Shown here: in pieces, positions 8,467-17,032 of the stretch
How positions within the stretch are numbered: position 1 is the first letter of the stretch
Layout: each line of letters opens with the position of its first letter
Source: Actinoplanes lutulentus
Lineage (GTDB): Bacteria > Actinomycetota > Actinomycetes > Mycobacteriales > Micromonosporaceae
Direction of reading: 5' to 3'
Length of the DNA stretch: 64,000 bases
NCBI RefSeq assembly: GCF_003259845.1
Contig: NZ_QLMJ01000002.1
Span: 723,192-787,191, forward strand
Notes under the pieces: generated by a model
Seen by the model: the letters and a program-made list of their open reading frames with translations, nothing else
Databases searched by the model: none
Told to the model about the DNA's origin: nothing
Made by a program: the position numbers and the translations under genes

Positions 8467-9141
8467 TTACGCGTACGAAAGGGATTTTAGGGATTTTAGG
8501 GCTTCTGTGACGCTGGAGATGTGGGTTCGCATTGCTGTTTCGGCTGCTTGGGGGTCGCGGCTGCGGATGGCGGCGATGATGCGTTCGTGCTGGGGGAGGG
8601 ACGTTTGGGGGCGGCCGGGGACCAGGGAGAGCATGTATTGGTGGCGGACCAGCTGGCCTCGGAGTGTCTCGACTATGCGGTCGGCTGTCTGGTGGCCGGC
8701 TATGTCGCGGATCAGGGCGTGCAGGCGTTGGTTGAGGTCGCTGTAGCGGCGGTATTCGCCGGCCTCTACGGCTCGGCGCATCAGCAGGCCGATCTCGTCG
8801 AGTTCGATGGCCTCGTCGTCTGTCACCCGCTCGGCGGCTCGGCCGGCTATCAGGCCCTCGACGACCATGCGCACCTCGGTGATCTCCACCGCCTCGGCCA
8901 TCGAGACCTTGCGGACCTGGGCGCCTCGGTTGCGCTGGACTTCGATGAGGCCTTCGGCGGCCAGGTCCTGGAGGGCGGCGCGGACGTTGAAGCGGCTGGC
9001 TTCCAGGCGTACGCAGAGCTGGGCCTCGACCAGGCGCTCGCCGGGCAGGTACTCGCCGGCCAGGATGGCCTCGCGCAGGGCGTCGCGGACCTGGACGGCG
9101 GTGTTCGCGGCGCGGGCGGGGCGGCGCTCGTCGTGCGGCAT
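8467..9141 (-). CDS. GntR-family transcriptional regulator, FCD-type
   Basis: 224 residues from the ATG at 9141, preceded by GGGGG at a good ribosome-binding distance. A longer frame to an ATG at 9174 is possible but has no such site. The N-terminal winged helix includes VRDALREAILAGEYLPGERLVE, SRFNVRAALQDLAAEGLIE and GAQVRKVS. The C-terminal helical FCD domain has the expected VRMVVEGL, the Asp/Asn and His residues of DLNQRLHALI, and a late LPQHERIIAAI. It is divergent from the oxalomesaconate tautomerase-like gene, with palindromes between them, so it probably represses that operon in response to a carboxylic acid. Confidence 0.92.
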   Translation of the reverse strand: MPHDERRPARAANTAVQVRDALREAILAGEYLPGERLVEAQLCVRLEASRFNVRAALQDLAAEGLIEVQRNRGAQVRKVSMAEAVEITEVRMVVEGLIAGRAAERVTDDEAIELDEIGLLMRRAVEAGEYRRYSDLNQRLHALIRDIAGHQTADRIVETLRGQLVRHQYMLSLVPGRPQTSLPQHERIIAAIRSRDPQAAETAMRTHISSVTEALKSLKSLSYA

Positions 9142-9186
9142 GGGTACCCCCGATGTGGTTGAACCATCAATCATGCCGGAAGCGGG

Positions 9187-9280
9187 TTTGTTCAGACAAC
9201 ATCGTCAACAATTGCAGTGCCGGCGGCACCGGCCTAAGGTTCGTGGCGAGGGTGTGGCGCTGACAAAATTGTCGACAAAG
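9187..9280. promoter_or_regulatory. Candidate GntR operators between divergent genes
   Basis: TTGTCGACAA at 9269-9278 is a perfect 10-bp palindrome and lies about 20 nt before the start at 9297. TTGTTCAGACAA near 9188 and GTCAACAATTG near 9204 are looser copies of the TTGT...ACAA pattern. FCD-type GntR proteins commonly bind TTGT-N2-ACAA-like sites near their own gene. Confidence 0.55.
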
Positions 9281-9296
9281 TTGAGGCGAGCGGCTG

Positions 9297-10370
9297 ATGG
9301 CTGGTGTGCCGGTTCTGGTGATGCGTGGCGGCACGTCCAAGGGCGCGTATTTTCTAGCCTCTGATTTGCCGAAAAATCCGGAAATAAGGGATGAGCTGCT
9401 ACTGCGGATCATGGGCTCGCCTGATCCGCGGCAGATCGACGGCATCGGTGGGGGTCATCCGCTGACCAGCAAGGTCGCGGTTGTCAGTGTGTCCGACTCG
9501 CCGGACGCTGATGTCGACTACCTGTTCCTGCAGGTGCATGTCGATCGGCCGCTGGTCAGCGCGGAGCAGCCGTGCGGGAACATTCTGGCCGGGGTGGGGC
9601 CGTTCGCTGTCGAGCGCGGGTTGGTCGCCTCGGTCGGCGGGGGCATTACGAGGGTACGCGTACGCATGGTCAACACGGGTGCCCTGGCAACGGTGGAGGT
9701 GCCCGTTTCCGATGGCCGGCCGGTGTATTCAGGCGATACCGCGATCAGTGGCGTGCCAGGCCCGGCCGCCCGACTTCTCGTGGAATTTCGCGATTTAGCG
9801 GGATCCGTCACCGGCGCCCTGCTCCCCACCGGGAACCGCGTCGACGAGCTCGACGGCATCCGCGCCACCCTCATCGACAACGGCATGCCGGTCGTCCTCA
9901 TCGAAGCATCGTCACTGGGTGTCACGGGTTACGAGTCCCCGACCCGCCTCGAATACGACGAGAGCCTGCGCGACCGAGTCGAAAAACTGCGCCTGCTGGC
10001 CGGCGAACTGATGGGCCTCGGCGACGTCCGCGACCAGACCGTGCCGAAGATGTGCCTGGTGGCGCCGCCGATCGACGGGGGAAGCCTGTGCACCCGGATG
10101 TTCGTCCCGCACCGTGTGCACAGTGGGATCGGGGTGCTGGCCGGCGCATCGGTGGGTGCGGCGGCGGCATTGCCGGGGAGTGTGGCGGCGGGAGTGGTCA
10201 CGCCGGAGTTCCGTGGCCACGGGGCTGCGGCCGGCCCGGCTCCGCATCACACGTTCCGGCTGGAGCATCCGGCGGGGTGGTTCGACGTCAGGGCCGAGAT
10301 GGATACTGGGCGGACGTCGATCGTCAGCACCGCTCGGCTCCTGCTCGACGGCATCGTCCACCCTCGTTGA
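9297..10370 (+). CDS. PrpF-family isomerase, probable 4-oxalomesaconate tautomerase
   Basis: 357 residues with the PrpF/GalD signature MRGGTSKGAYF near the start, IDGIGGGHPLTSKVAVV, and the catalytic-loop region SAEQPCGNILAGVGPFA. PrpF-fold enzymes move double bonds in tricarboxylate-like acids. GalD and LigU tautomerise 4-oxalomesaconate, a ring-fission product of gallate or protocatechuate. The surrounding ring-cleavage-type genes favour that role over methylaconitate isomerisation, but the substrate is inferred. A rho-independent terminator follows at 10405, so this may be a single-gene transcript controlled by the divergent GntR protein. Confidence 0.85.
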   Translation: MAGVPVLVMRGGTSKGAYFLASDLPKNPEIRDELLLRIMGSPDPRQIDGIGGGHPLTSKVAVVSVSDSPDADVDYLFLQVHVDRPLVSAEQPCGNILAGVGPFAVERGLVASVGGGITRVRVRMVNTGALATVEVPVSDGRPVYSGDTAISGVPGPAARLLVEFRDLAGSVTGALLPTGNRVDELDGIRATLIDNGMPVVLIEASSLGVTGYESPTRLEYDESLRDRVEKLRLLAGELMGLGDVRDQTVPKMCLVAPPIDGGSLCTRMFVPHRVHSGIGVLAGASVGAAAALPGSVAAGVVTPEFRGHGAAAGPAPHHTFRLEHPAGWFDVRAEMDTGRTSIVSTARLLLDGIVHPR

Positions 10371-10404
10371 CGACAGGATTGTCGCCAATGCTGAGATTTC
10401 CCTG

Positions 10405-10441
10405 AAAAAGGCCGCTCACCTGTGGTGATGCGGCCATTTTT
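10405..10441 (+). terminator. Rho-independent terminator after the PrpF-family gene
   Basis: GGCCGC (10410-10415) pairs with GCGGCC (10430-10435) around an inner TCACC/GGTGA stem, followed by ATTTTT. The A run before it makes it potentially bidirectional, which would also serve the minus-strand cupin gene. Confidence 0.88.
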
Positions 10442-10492
10442 GTGCATCCACAACGCAGCGTCGTGATTTTGTTGACATTATCTCCGACGATT

Positions 10493-10510
10493 CGTAACGT
10501 CCCCGTTACG
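10493..10510. promoter_or_regulatory. CGTAACG-N4-CGTTACG inverted repeat
   Basis: A perfect 7-bp inverted repeat lies 78 nt downstream of the end of the minus-strand cupin gene, and TTGACA-N17-TAACGT (a sigma-70-like arrangement pointing right) overlaps it. Related TTACGTT strings occur near 11040 and 11091, upstream of the gene at 11146. No known regulator is matched. Confidence 0.3.
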
Positions 10511-10587
10511 CCCGTCGGCCGCGCGCACCGGCCGGGCCCCATCTGGATCGCTGTTTCCAGGAAGGTCCCGGGTTCATGTCTGTGTGT

Positions 10588-10998
10588 TCAATCCCTGCCC
10601 ATCTGATCCTGCGGCGACAGGTGCTCGACGGTGACCCCGGTGTCGGTGAACGTCCTGGTCACATGCCCCGACGTGTACACCCACAGGATGCGCAGCGGCT
10701 CATCGCCGACATTGCGGAACAGATGCGGGATCGGCGACGCGATGTACGTCGTGTCGTACTGGCTGAGCCGGGTCACCGAACCCTCGACGAGGACCTCGGC
10801 CTCACCGTCCAGGATGGTCACGTGCTCGTCGCAGTTGTGCGAGTGCATCGGCGCCCCGGTGCCGGCCGGGTACACGCTGATCCCGCTGGTGATCCGGTTC
10901 TCGCCGGCGGCCGACGTGGTGGTGATGAGCGGCGTCGTGGCGATGGCCCCGCCGCGATCGAGAACCTCGACCTCGGCCGACTTGATGATCACGGTCAT
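10588..10998 (-). CDS. Cupin-domain protein
   Basis: 136 residues forming one cupin barrel. Motif 1 is around [22 protein letters not shown], with two His and a Glu placed as metal ligands. Motif 2 is around [21 protein letters not shown], with a further His. Small single cupins in catabolic clusters act as metal-dependent isomerases, dioxygenases or regulators, and the sequence does not decide between them. It is alone on the minus strand within a plus-strand island. The start is an ATG with its promoter in 10999-11145. Confidence 0.85.
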   Translation of the reverse strand: MTVIIKSAEVEVLDRGGAIATTPLITTTSAAGENRITSGISVYPAGTGAPMHSHNCDEHVTILDGEAEVLVEGSVTRLSQYDTTYIASPIPHLFRNVGDEPLRILWVYTSGHVTRTFTDTGVTVEHLSPQDQMGRD

Positions 10999-11145
10999 GG
11001 CCCGAGCGTAGGCCGGTCTTGGCCGCGCGAGACGCAGCCTTACGTTGCGCTCGGCGACCTGTGAGGCCCTAACACCTCGTTGTTACGTTCCTGCGAAACA
11101 CCCACCCCGAGTGCTCGGGATCACAAGCTAGAGGGCTGGCTGCCG

Positions 11146-11718
11146 ATGAGACTTCCCCTGATCAATCCGGATGACATGACCCTGCGGCAGCGAGAGGTCG
11201 CCGAGCGCATCGCCGGTCGGCGGGGTGCTGTCCGCGGACCGTTCCGGGTCTGGCTGAACAGCCCGGAACTGTGCGACAAGGTCGAGTCGCTCGGAGCGTT
11301 CCTGCGTTTCGACTCCAGCCTCCCGTTGCGGCTGCGGGAGTTGTCGCTGCTGATCGCGGCCCGGCATTTCGACGCGCAGTACTCCTGGAACGCGCACTGG
11401 GAGAAGGCGGTCTCCGAAGGGATCCCGGTCGACGCGGTGCGGGCGATCGCCGCACAGGCGACACCCGTTTTCGACAACGAGGAAGACGCTGCTTTCTACG
11501 GATTCTGCACCGAGTTGCTGGAGAACCACTTCGTGTCCGCCGAGACCTACGAACGAGCGCTGGCGTTCTTCGGGCCGGAGGGGCTCGTCGACGCCGTCGG
11601 CTCGCTCGGGAACTTCAGCATGCTGGCGATGTGCCTGAACGCGTTCGAAGTGGACCTCCAGGCCGACCGTGAGCCGCCGTTCCCGGACATCCGCGGATAC
11701 GCCCGGATCGCGCAGTGA
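11146..11718 (+). CDS. Carboxymuconolactone decarboxylase-family protein
   Basis: 190 residues from the ATG at 11146 (an upstream in-frame start at 11080 would add residues with no similarity to the fold). The all-helical core around RLRELSLLIAARHFDAQYSWNAHWEKA matches the CMD family, with the conserved His after Trp. The Cys pair of AhpD-type peroxidases is absent, which favours a decarboxylase or hydratase-like role over peroxide reduction. Its stop overlaps the ABC ATPase start (GTGA), so it begins an operon with the importer. Close relatives lie in aromatic degradation clusters; the substrate is unknown. Confidence 0.82.
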   Translation: MRLPLINPDDMTLRQREVAERIAGRRGAVRGPFRVWLNSPELCDKVESLGAFLRFDSSLPLRLRELSLLIAARHFDAQYSWNAHWEKAVSEGIPVDAVRAIAAQATPVFDNEEDAAFYGFCTELLENHFVSAETYERALAFFGPEGLVDAVGSLGNFSMLAMCLNAFEVDLQADREPPFPDIRGYARIAQ

Positions 11719-13223
11719 CCACGGCAGTGACCACGGCTATGACCACGGTGATCCGGGTCGACCGCATCACCAAGAGTTTCGGCGGCGCCGCGGCTCTCAC
11801 GGATGTGTCGGTCGACTTCTTCCCCGGTGAGGTGCACGCCCTCATGGGCATGAACGGCGCCGGCAAGTCGACGCTCGTACAGATCCTGTCCGGGGCCTTG
11901 AACCCGGACTCGGGAACCCTGGAGGTGGGCGGGCTCGTCCAGAACCAGCTCAACCCCCGGCAGGCTCGCAAGGTCGGCATCTCCACCGTCCCGCAGCGCC
12001 GCGAGCTGGTGATGAGCCTGACCGTCGCCGAGAACATCATGCTGGGCCAGCTGCCGACCAGCGGCGCGATGGTGCGCTGGCATTCGGTACGCGAAACCGC
12101 ACAGGAAGCCCTGCGCGCCCTCGGCATCACCATCGACGCGGACGCGATCGCCGGCGACCTGACCGTGGCCGAGCAGACCATGGTCGAGGTGGCCCGTGAG
12201 GTACGCCGAGGCGGCAAGGTGCTGATCCTCGACGAGCCGACCGCATGCCTCGGCCCGGAGGCGGCGCAGCAGATCCGCGACCTGGTGCTCCGGCTCCGGG
12301 ACAGCGGCGTGGCGATTCTCTTCATCTCGCACCACATCTCCGAGGTCCTGCACCTCGCCGACCGGATCACCGTGCTGCGCGACGGCCGGGTGACGTGGGC
12401 CGGCCTGGCGACGGAGACCGACGAGAAAGGCCTGGTCCGCGACATGGTCGGCCGGGACGTGGTGTCGCGGCGCCCGGTCCGGCCGGCGCGGTCCAACGAG
12501 GTCGGTCTCTCGGTGCGCGGGCTCTGCGACGGCCGGTTCCTGGACTGCTTCGACATCGACGTCCGGCGGGGCGAGATCGTCGCGGTGCTGGGTCCGGCGG
12601 GTGACGCGCAGTCCCGGTTGTTCGACCTGCTCTCCGGGCGTCGGCGCTTCGACGGCGGGCAGGTCTCGGTTGCCGGAAAGAAACTGAAAAACGGCAAGAT
12701 AACCGACTCGCTCGCCAGTGGACTCCGCTGTGTCACCGGCGACCGCCGCCGGCTCGGGCTGATCCCCGGCCTGACCATCGACGAGAACGTGATGCTCGCC
12801 CAGGACCGGCTCGACAAACGCCGCATCCACCGGTGGAGCCTGCTGACCCGCCGGGCGAAACCACTGCGCGAGCGGTACCGGGTGGTCTCGCTCGCCGAGA
12901 ACCCCCCGGTCGAACAGCTCTCCGGCGGCAACCAGCAGAAGGTCCTGCTGGCCAAGTGGCTCGGCACCGCGCCGTCCGCGGTGCTGTTGGAGGACCCGAC
13001 AAACGGCGTCGACGTCTCCGCGATGGCGGAGATCCACTCTCTCGTCGACCGGCTGGCCGGCGAGGGCGTCGCGGTCCTGCTGGCCTCGTCGTCCGCCGAG
13101 GAGGTCATGCGCCTGGCCGACCGCGTCGTGGTGGTACGCGACGGCCGGCGGATCGCCGAGTACCAGGTGGACCGGATCACCCGGGACGAACTGATCGCCA
13201 CCACGCTAGGAGGAGCACTGTGA
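11715..13223 (+). CDS. Ribose/xylose-type ABC importer ATP-binding protein, two ABC domains
   Basis: 502 residues with two fused ABC domains as in RbsA/MglA. Domain 1 has Walker A GMNGAGKST and Walker B VLILDEPTA. Its signature region reads LTVAEQTMVE, atypical but usual for this family. Domain 2 has a degenerate P-loop (LGPAGDAQSR) and a canonical signature LSGGNQQKVLLAKWL. One active and one degenerate site is normal for this class. The GTG start overlaps the upstream stop and the stop overlaps the permease start (GTGA), giving tight coupling. Confidence 0.93.
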   Translation: MTTAVTTAMTTVIRVDRITKSFGGAAALTDVSVDFFPGEVHALMGMNGAGKSTLVQILSGALNPDSGTLEVGGLVQNQLNPRQARKVGISTVPQRRELVMSLTVAENIMLGQLPTSGAMVRWHSVRETAQEALRALGITIDADAIAGDLTVAEQTMVEVAREVRRGGKVLILDEPTACLGPEAAQQIRDLVLRLRDSGVAILFISHHISEVLHLADRITVLRDGRVTWAGLATETDEKGLVRDMVGRDVVSRRPVRPARSNEVGLSVRGLCDGRFLDCFDIDVRRGEIVAVLGPAGDAQSRLFDLLSGRRRFDGGQVSVAGKKLKNGKITDSLASGLRCVTGDRRRLGLIPGLTIDENVMLAQDRLDKRRIHRWSLLTRRAKPLRERYRVVSLAENPPVEQLSGGNQQKVLLAKWLGTAPSAVLLEDPTNGVDVSAMAEIHSLVDRLAGEGVAVLLASSSAEEVMRLADRVVVVRDGRRIAEYQVDRITRDELIATTLGGAL

Positions 13224-14182
13224 GCGCCGTCGCGACCCTGACCCGGCCCGTCCGGGTCGGAAAGATCCCGCACGCGGGCCTGCTGCTCGTCCTGGTCGGG
13301 ATCATCGTCTTCGCCAGCGTGCGGACCGACTCGTTCCTCAACACGAACAACCTGCTCAACGTGGCCCGCCAGGTCAGCGTCGTCGCGGTCATCGCGGCCG
13401 GCCTGACCCTGCTGATGGTCGCCGGCGGCATGGACTTCTCGATGGGTGGCAACGTCGCGGTCACCACGGCGGTCGCGGCGCAGATGCTCTCGCACGGTTA
13501 TGCGACCTGGTTGACGCTGGTCACCGCGATCGGCCTGTCGATCGCTGTGGGCCTGGTCAACGGCGCGGTCGTGACATTTACCAACGTGGCGCCGTTCGTC
13601 GCGACCCTGGCCACCGCGACCCTGCTCGACGGCGTGGCACTGCTGGTCATCAACGGCATGAGCATCTCGATCGACGAGCACCTGTCCGGGCTCGGCAGCG
13701 GCACCACGTTCGGCCTGCCGAACCTGGTCTTCGTGGCGGCCGCGGTGCTGGCCGTGGTGGCCTTCGTGATGCGGTACACCTCGTTCGGCCGGGACGCGTT
13801 CGCGATCGGTGGCAACGAGGACGTGGCCCGGCTCAGCGGCATCACCGTGTCCCGCGACAAGCTGGTCCTCTACGGTCTCGCCGGCGCACTCTCCGGGCTG
13901 GCCGGCATCATGCTGCTCTCCCGGCTCGCGGCCAGCAGCCCCGGCACCGGTGGCCTTCAGCTGCAGCTCACCGCGGTCGCCGCGGTCGTCATCGGCGGCA
14001 CCTCACTGGCCGGTGGCAAGGGAACGATCGGCGGCACCATCCTCGGCGTCCTGCTGCTCGGTGTGGTCGCCAACGTGCTCAACCTGCTCCAGATCTCCTC
14101 CTATTACCAGCAGATCTCGGTCGGCGCGGTGCTCCTGATCGCGGCGATCGCGAACCTCCTCCAGTCGTCAAGGAAGCGATAA
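13220..14182 (+). CDS. Ribose-type ABC importer permease
   Basis: 320 residues from a GTG at 13220 with a strong AGGAGG-like site 6-8 nt upstream. About eight to ten hydrophobic helices are present, with the BPD_transp_2 (RbsC-like) features MDFSMGGNVAVTTAV, FGRDAFAIGGNEDVARLSGI and LAGGKGTIGGTILGVLLLG. It would form a homodimeric channel energised by the preceding ATPase. An open frame extends upstream within the ATPase gene, but the ribosome site fixes this start. Confidence 0.93.
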   Translation: MSAVATLTRPVRVGKIPHAGLLLVLVGIIVFASVRTDSFLNTNNLLNVARQVSVVAVIAAGLTLLMVAGGMDFSMGGNVAVTTAVAAQMLSHGYATWLTLVTAIGLSIAVGLVNGAVVTFTNVAPFVATLATATLLDGVALLVINGMSISIDEHLSGLGSGTTFGLPNLVFVAAAVLAVVAFVMRYTSFGRDAFAIGGNEDVARLSGITVSRDKLVLYGLAGALSGLAGIMLLSRLAASSPGTGGLQLQLTAVAAVVIGGTSLAGGKGTIGGTILGVLLLGVVANVLNLLQISSYYQQISVGAVLLIAAIANLLQSSRKR

Positions 14183-14185
14183 GAT

Positions 14186-15112
14186 ATGAAATTTCGGGCA
14201 TTGATCGCGGTGGCACTCTGTGCGGCGTCGCTGAGCGCCTGCGGTGAAGAGGCCAGTGGCAGTGACAGCGTCACCCTCGGCTTCGTCAACGGCGCCAACA
14301 CCGAGTTCCACACCTGCCTGCAGCGGGCCGTCGAGGCCGAGGCGAAGACCGAGGGCGCGGAGCTGATCACCGCGAACTCCAAACAGGACCCCGGCACCGA
14401 GCTCAACAACATCGAGGACATGATCTCGCGCAACGTCGACGCGCTGATCGTGCAGACGGTGAACGTCGACGCGCTGAAGAACGACATCACCAAGGCGAAG
14501 AGCGCCGGCATCCCGATCTTCCTGACCTCGGTGATCACCAGCGACACCTCGGACATCCTCGGCGCCGTCGTGGTCGACCTGAAGCAGGTCGGCGCCCTCG
14601 ACGCCGGTTACGTCGCGAAGGACGCCGGCGACGCGCAGGTCGAGGCCGGGATCATCGCCGGCGCGCCCGGTGCCGCCAGTGATCTGCTGGTCGGTGGCTT
14701 CTCCGACGCGCTGCCGCCGAATGTCAGCGTGGTCGCGAACCAGCCCGGCATGTTCAACCGGGCCAAGGCCCAGGACGTCGCCGAGAACATGATCCAGGCC
14801 CACCCCAGCCTTCAGTACGCCTTCGTCGCGAACGAGGAGATGGCGTTCGGCGCTCTGCAGGCGTTCCAGGCGGCCGGTAAGAACGTCAAGATCGTCACCA
14901 CGAACGGCACCGACGAGGGCCTGGCCGCGGTGAAGGACGGCCGGTTCGCGGCGACCGTGGCGAACTCCGCGACGGTCACCGGTCAGCTCGCCGTGAAGAA
15001 CGCGATCACGCTGCTCAACAAGGGAACCGCGGAACGGATCGCGAACACCCCGATCAAGCTGATCACCAAGGACAACCTGGCCGACGCGCCGCAGTACTGC
15101 CTAGAGGGCTGA
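14186..15112 (+). CDS. Substrate-binding lipoprotein of the ribose-type importer
   Basis: 308 residues with a lipoprotein signal peptide (MKFRALIAVALCAASLSAC, lipidated Cys19) and a type-I periplasmic-binding fold of the Peripla_BP_4 kind. Typical phrases are DVAENMIQAHPSLQYAFVANEEMAFGALQAFQ and TTNGTDEGLAAVKDGRFAATVANS. It starts 3 nt after the permease stop. Family members bind sugars, polyols and some aromatic or quorum molecules. Given the ring-cleavage genes downstream, an aromatic glycoside, cyclitol or hydroxy-acid is more likely than ribose, but this is inference. Confidence 0.9.
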   Translation: MKFRALIAVALCAASLSACGEEASGSDSVTLGFVNGANTEFHTCLQRAVEAEAKTEGAELITANSKQDPGTELNNIEDMISRNVDALIVQTVNVDALKNDITKAKSAGIPIFLTSVITSDTSDILGAVVVDLKQVGALDAGYVAKDAGDAQVEAGIIAGAPGAASDLLVGGFSDALPPNVSVVANQPGMFNRAKAQDVAENMIQAHPSLQYAFVANEEMAFGALQAFQAAGKNVKIVTTNGTDEGLAAVKDGRFAATVANSATVTGQLAVKNAITLLNKGTAERIANTPIKLITKDNLADAPQYCLEG

Positions 15113-15117
15113 CATTC

Positions 15118-16038
15118 ATGGATCGCATTCTCGTCATGCGCAGCTTCGTCACGGTTGCCAAGATCGGCAGCTTCAGCGGCGCCGCGAAACAGCTGGGCAC
15201 GTCGGGTTCGCTGATCTCCCGGCACGTCGCCGACCTGGAAAAACAGCTGGGTGTGCACCTCGTCAACCGCACCGCGCGATCGGTCAGCCTGACCGAACCG
15301 GGCCAGCGGTACAGCGAGTTCGCCCAGCGGATCCTCGACGAGATCGACGAGGAGGACTCGCGGATCGCGGAGCTGCACGACCGCCCCGAGGGTCCCCTCT
15401 CGATCATCTGTCCGAAATGGATCGGCGGCCTCGACCTCGGCGACGCGATCGCCGAGTTCTCGGTCGCCCATCCGAAAATCGCGGTGCGGTTCGAGCTCGG
15501 TGGCATGTCGGACCGCACCTACGACTTCCTCGACTCCGGCTTCGACGTCGCATTCCACACCCGTGACCTGCGGGACTCCAGCGTGCGGCTGAAACGGATC
15601 GCGTCGCTGCCGTTCGTCCTCTGCGCCGCCGATTCGTACATCGAGAAGCACGGGCTGCTCACCGATCCGAACGCGCTGAGCGACCACGACTGCCTCGTGC
15701 ACGTGAACGACCCGGTGTGGCGGATCGGGCACGGGCACTCCAGCACGCTGCACAAGATCCGGAACATCGGGTTCCAGTCGAACTCGTACATCGCGCTGCA
15801 CAAGGCTGCCGTGCACGGGCGGGGGATCGCGCTGTTGCCCACGCGATCGGCGTACGACGATCTGGTCGACGGGAAACTGCGGGTGCTCCTGCCCGAGTTG
15901 CCGGTGCCGAGCCGCTCGCTCTACGCCATTTACGGGCCGGCGCCGCAGGCCCCACGCAAGGTCGAGGTGTTCCTCGGTTACCTCACCAAATGGTTCGCCG
16001 AGAATCCGCTGCCGGTATTCGAACGCAGCCTGCAATAA
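15118..16038 (+). CDS. LysR-family transcriptional regulator
   Basis: 306 residues. The N-terminal winged helix (about 1-60) reads FVTVAKIGSFSGAAKQLGTSGSLISRHVADLEKQLGVHLVNRTARSVSLTEPG, the classic LysR pattern. The C-terminal substrate-binding domain follows. It lies 5 nt after the binding-protein gene on the same strand, which is unusual for LysR genes, which more often diverge from their targets. It probably senses the imported compound or an intermediate and activates the run starting at 16130. Confidence 0.93.
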   Translation: MDRILVMRSFVTVAKIGSFSGAAKQLGTSGSLISRHVADLEKQLGVHLVNRTARSVSLTEPGQRYSEFAQRILDEIDEEDSRIAELHDRPEGPLSIICPKWIGGLDLGDAIAEFSVAHPKIAVRFELGGMSDRTYDFLDSGFDVAFHTRDLRDSSVRLKRIASLPFVLCAADSYIEKHGLLTDPNALSDHDCLVHVNDPVWRIGHGHSSTLHKIRNIGFQSNSYIALHKAAVHGRGIALLPTRSAYDDLVDGKLRVLLPELPVPSRSLYAIYGPAPQAPRKVEVFLGYLTKWFAENPLPVFERSLQ

Positions 16039-16129
16039 AGGCTTGCGAAATCACGGGGGCTCGACTCCCGCATCCACTTCTAGGCTTCGTCCGACACCCC
16101 AGAAAGACACCCCAGAAAGGTAGGCGGCG

Positions 16130-17032
16130 GTGGGAATCCAGCGCATCGAGTCGGTGATTTACACCGTCGATGACCTCGACACGAACGTTCGCTTCTTCAC
16201 GGATTTCGGGCTGACGCCGGTCTCCCGCGACGCGACGAGCGCGGTCTTCGAGACACGAATCAAACAGACCCTTCATCTGTACGCGGAACCGAAGCCCGGC
16301 CTGCCGCCCCCGGTGGAGCAGGGCCCGACTCTCCGCGAAATCGTCTGGGGCGTCGACACTCCGGCCGAGCTTTCCCGGCTGGCAAAGAAGGCGGGCGCGG
16401 ATCGGGAGACCCCGGACGGCGTGGTGCACACCATCGACCACACCGGTTTCGGGGTGGGCCTCACGGTTGTGCGTTCGTCAGAACTGGAGCACGAACCACC
16501 TCGACGGGCCAACAAGTCCGGCTACGTGAACCGGGTCAACCAGGCGCTCGGCCCGGTCGGCCAGGTACGCCCGATCCGGATGTGCCACGTCGCGCTGAAC
16601 ATTCCGAAAGTGGGGCGCGAGGAGGCGGTGGCGTTCTACACCGACCGCCTCGAGTTCATCCCGACCGACGTGGTCAAGCCGATGGGCGTCTTCATGCGGG
16701 TCGAGGGCGACGCCGACCAGCACAACTTCCTGCTCTGTCACCGGCCGGACAAGGCCGGCGTCAACCACGTGTCCTATGAGGTCAACGGCTTCGATGACGT
16801 CATCGAGGGCGGCAACCACATGATCGAGCGGGGCTGGCAGGAGGCCCGCAAGCTCGGCCGGCACACGGTCGGTTCCAACGTCTTCCGGTTCGTGCACGCG
16901 CCGTGCGGCGGGCGGGTCGAGCTCGCCGCCGACATGGACCGGATCGACGCGTCCTACGGCACCCGGGTGCACGAGACGACGCCGCCGCATCACATCTGGA
17001 CCCTGCGTACCAACCGGGAGAGCAGCTCATGA
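16130..17032 (+). CDS. VOC-superfamily protein, probable extradiol ring-cleavage dioxygenase
   Basis: 300 residues forming two betaalphabetabetabeta domains, the layout of type I extradiol dioxygenases. The C-terminal domain carries the 2-His-1-carboxylate metal site: H153 in MCHVALN, H213 in NHVSYEV and E264 in GRVELAADMD, with Y216 close to the second His. The N-terminal domain lacks this site, as in catechol 2,3-dioxygenases. It would open a catecholic ring next to the hydroxyls. The GTG start at 16130 follows an AAAGG site, and the stop overlaps the aldehyde dehydrogenase start (ATGA). Confidence 0.82.
   Translation: MGIQRIESVIYTVDDLDTNVRFFTDFGLTPVSRDATSAVFETRIKQTLHLYAEPKPGLPPPVEQGPTLREIVWGVDTPAELSRLAKKAGADRETPDGVVHTIDHTGFGVGLTVVRSSELEHEPPRRANKSGYVNRVNQALGPVGQVRPIRMCHVALNIPKVGREEAVAFYTDRLEFIPTDVVKPMGVFMRVEGDADQHNFLLCHRPDKAGVNHVSYEVNGFDDVIEGGNHMIERGWQEARKLGRHTVGSNVFRFVHAPCGGRVELAADMDRIDASYGTRVHETTPPHHIWTLRTNRESSS

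Noticed and set aside
16050..16080. T-arm-like GGGGGCTCGACTCCCG before the VOC gene
   Set aside because: No acceptor stem or other tRNA arms surround it. It is probably part of the leader.
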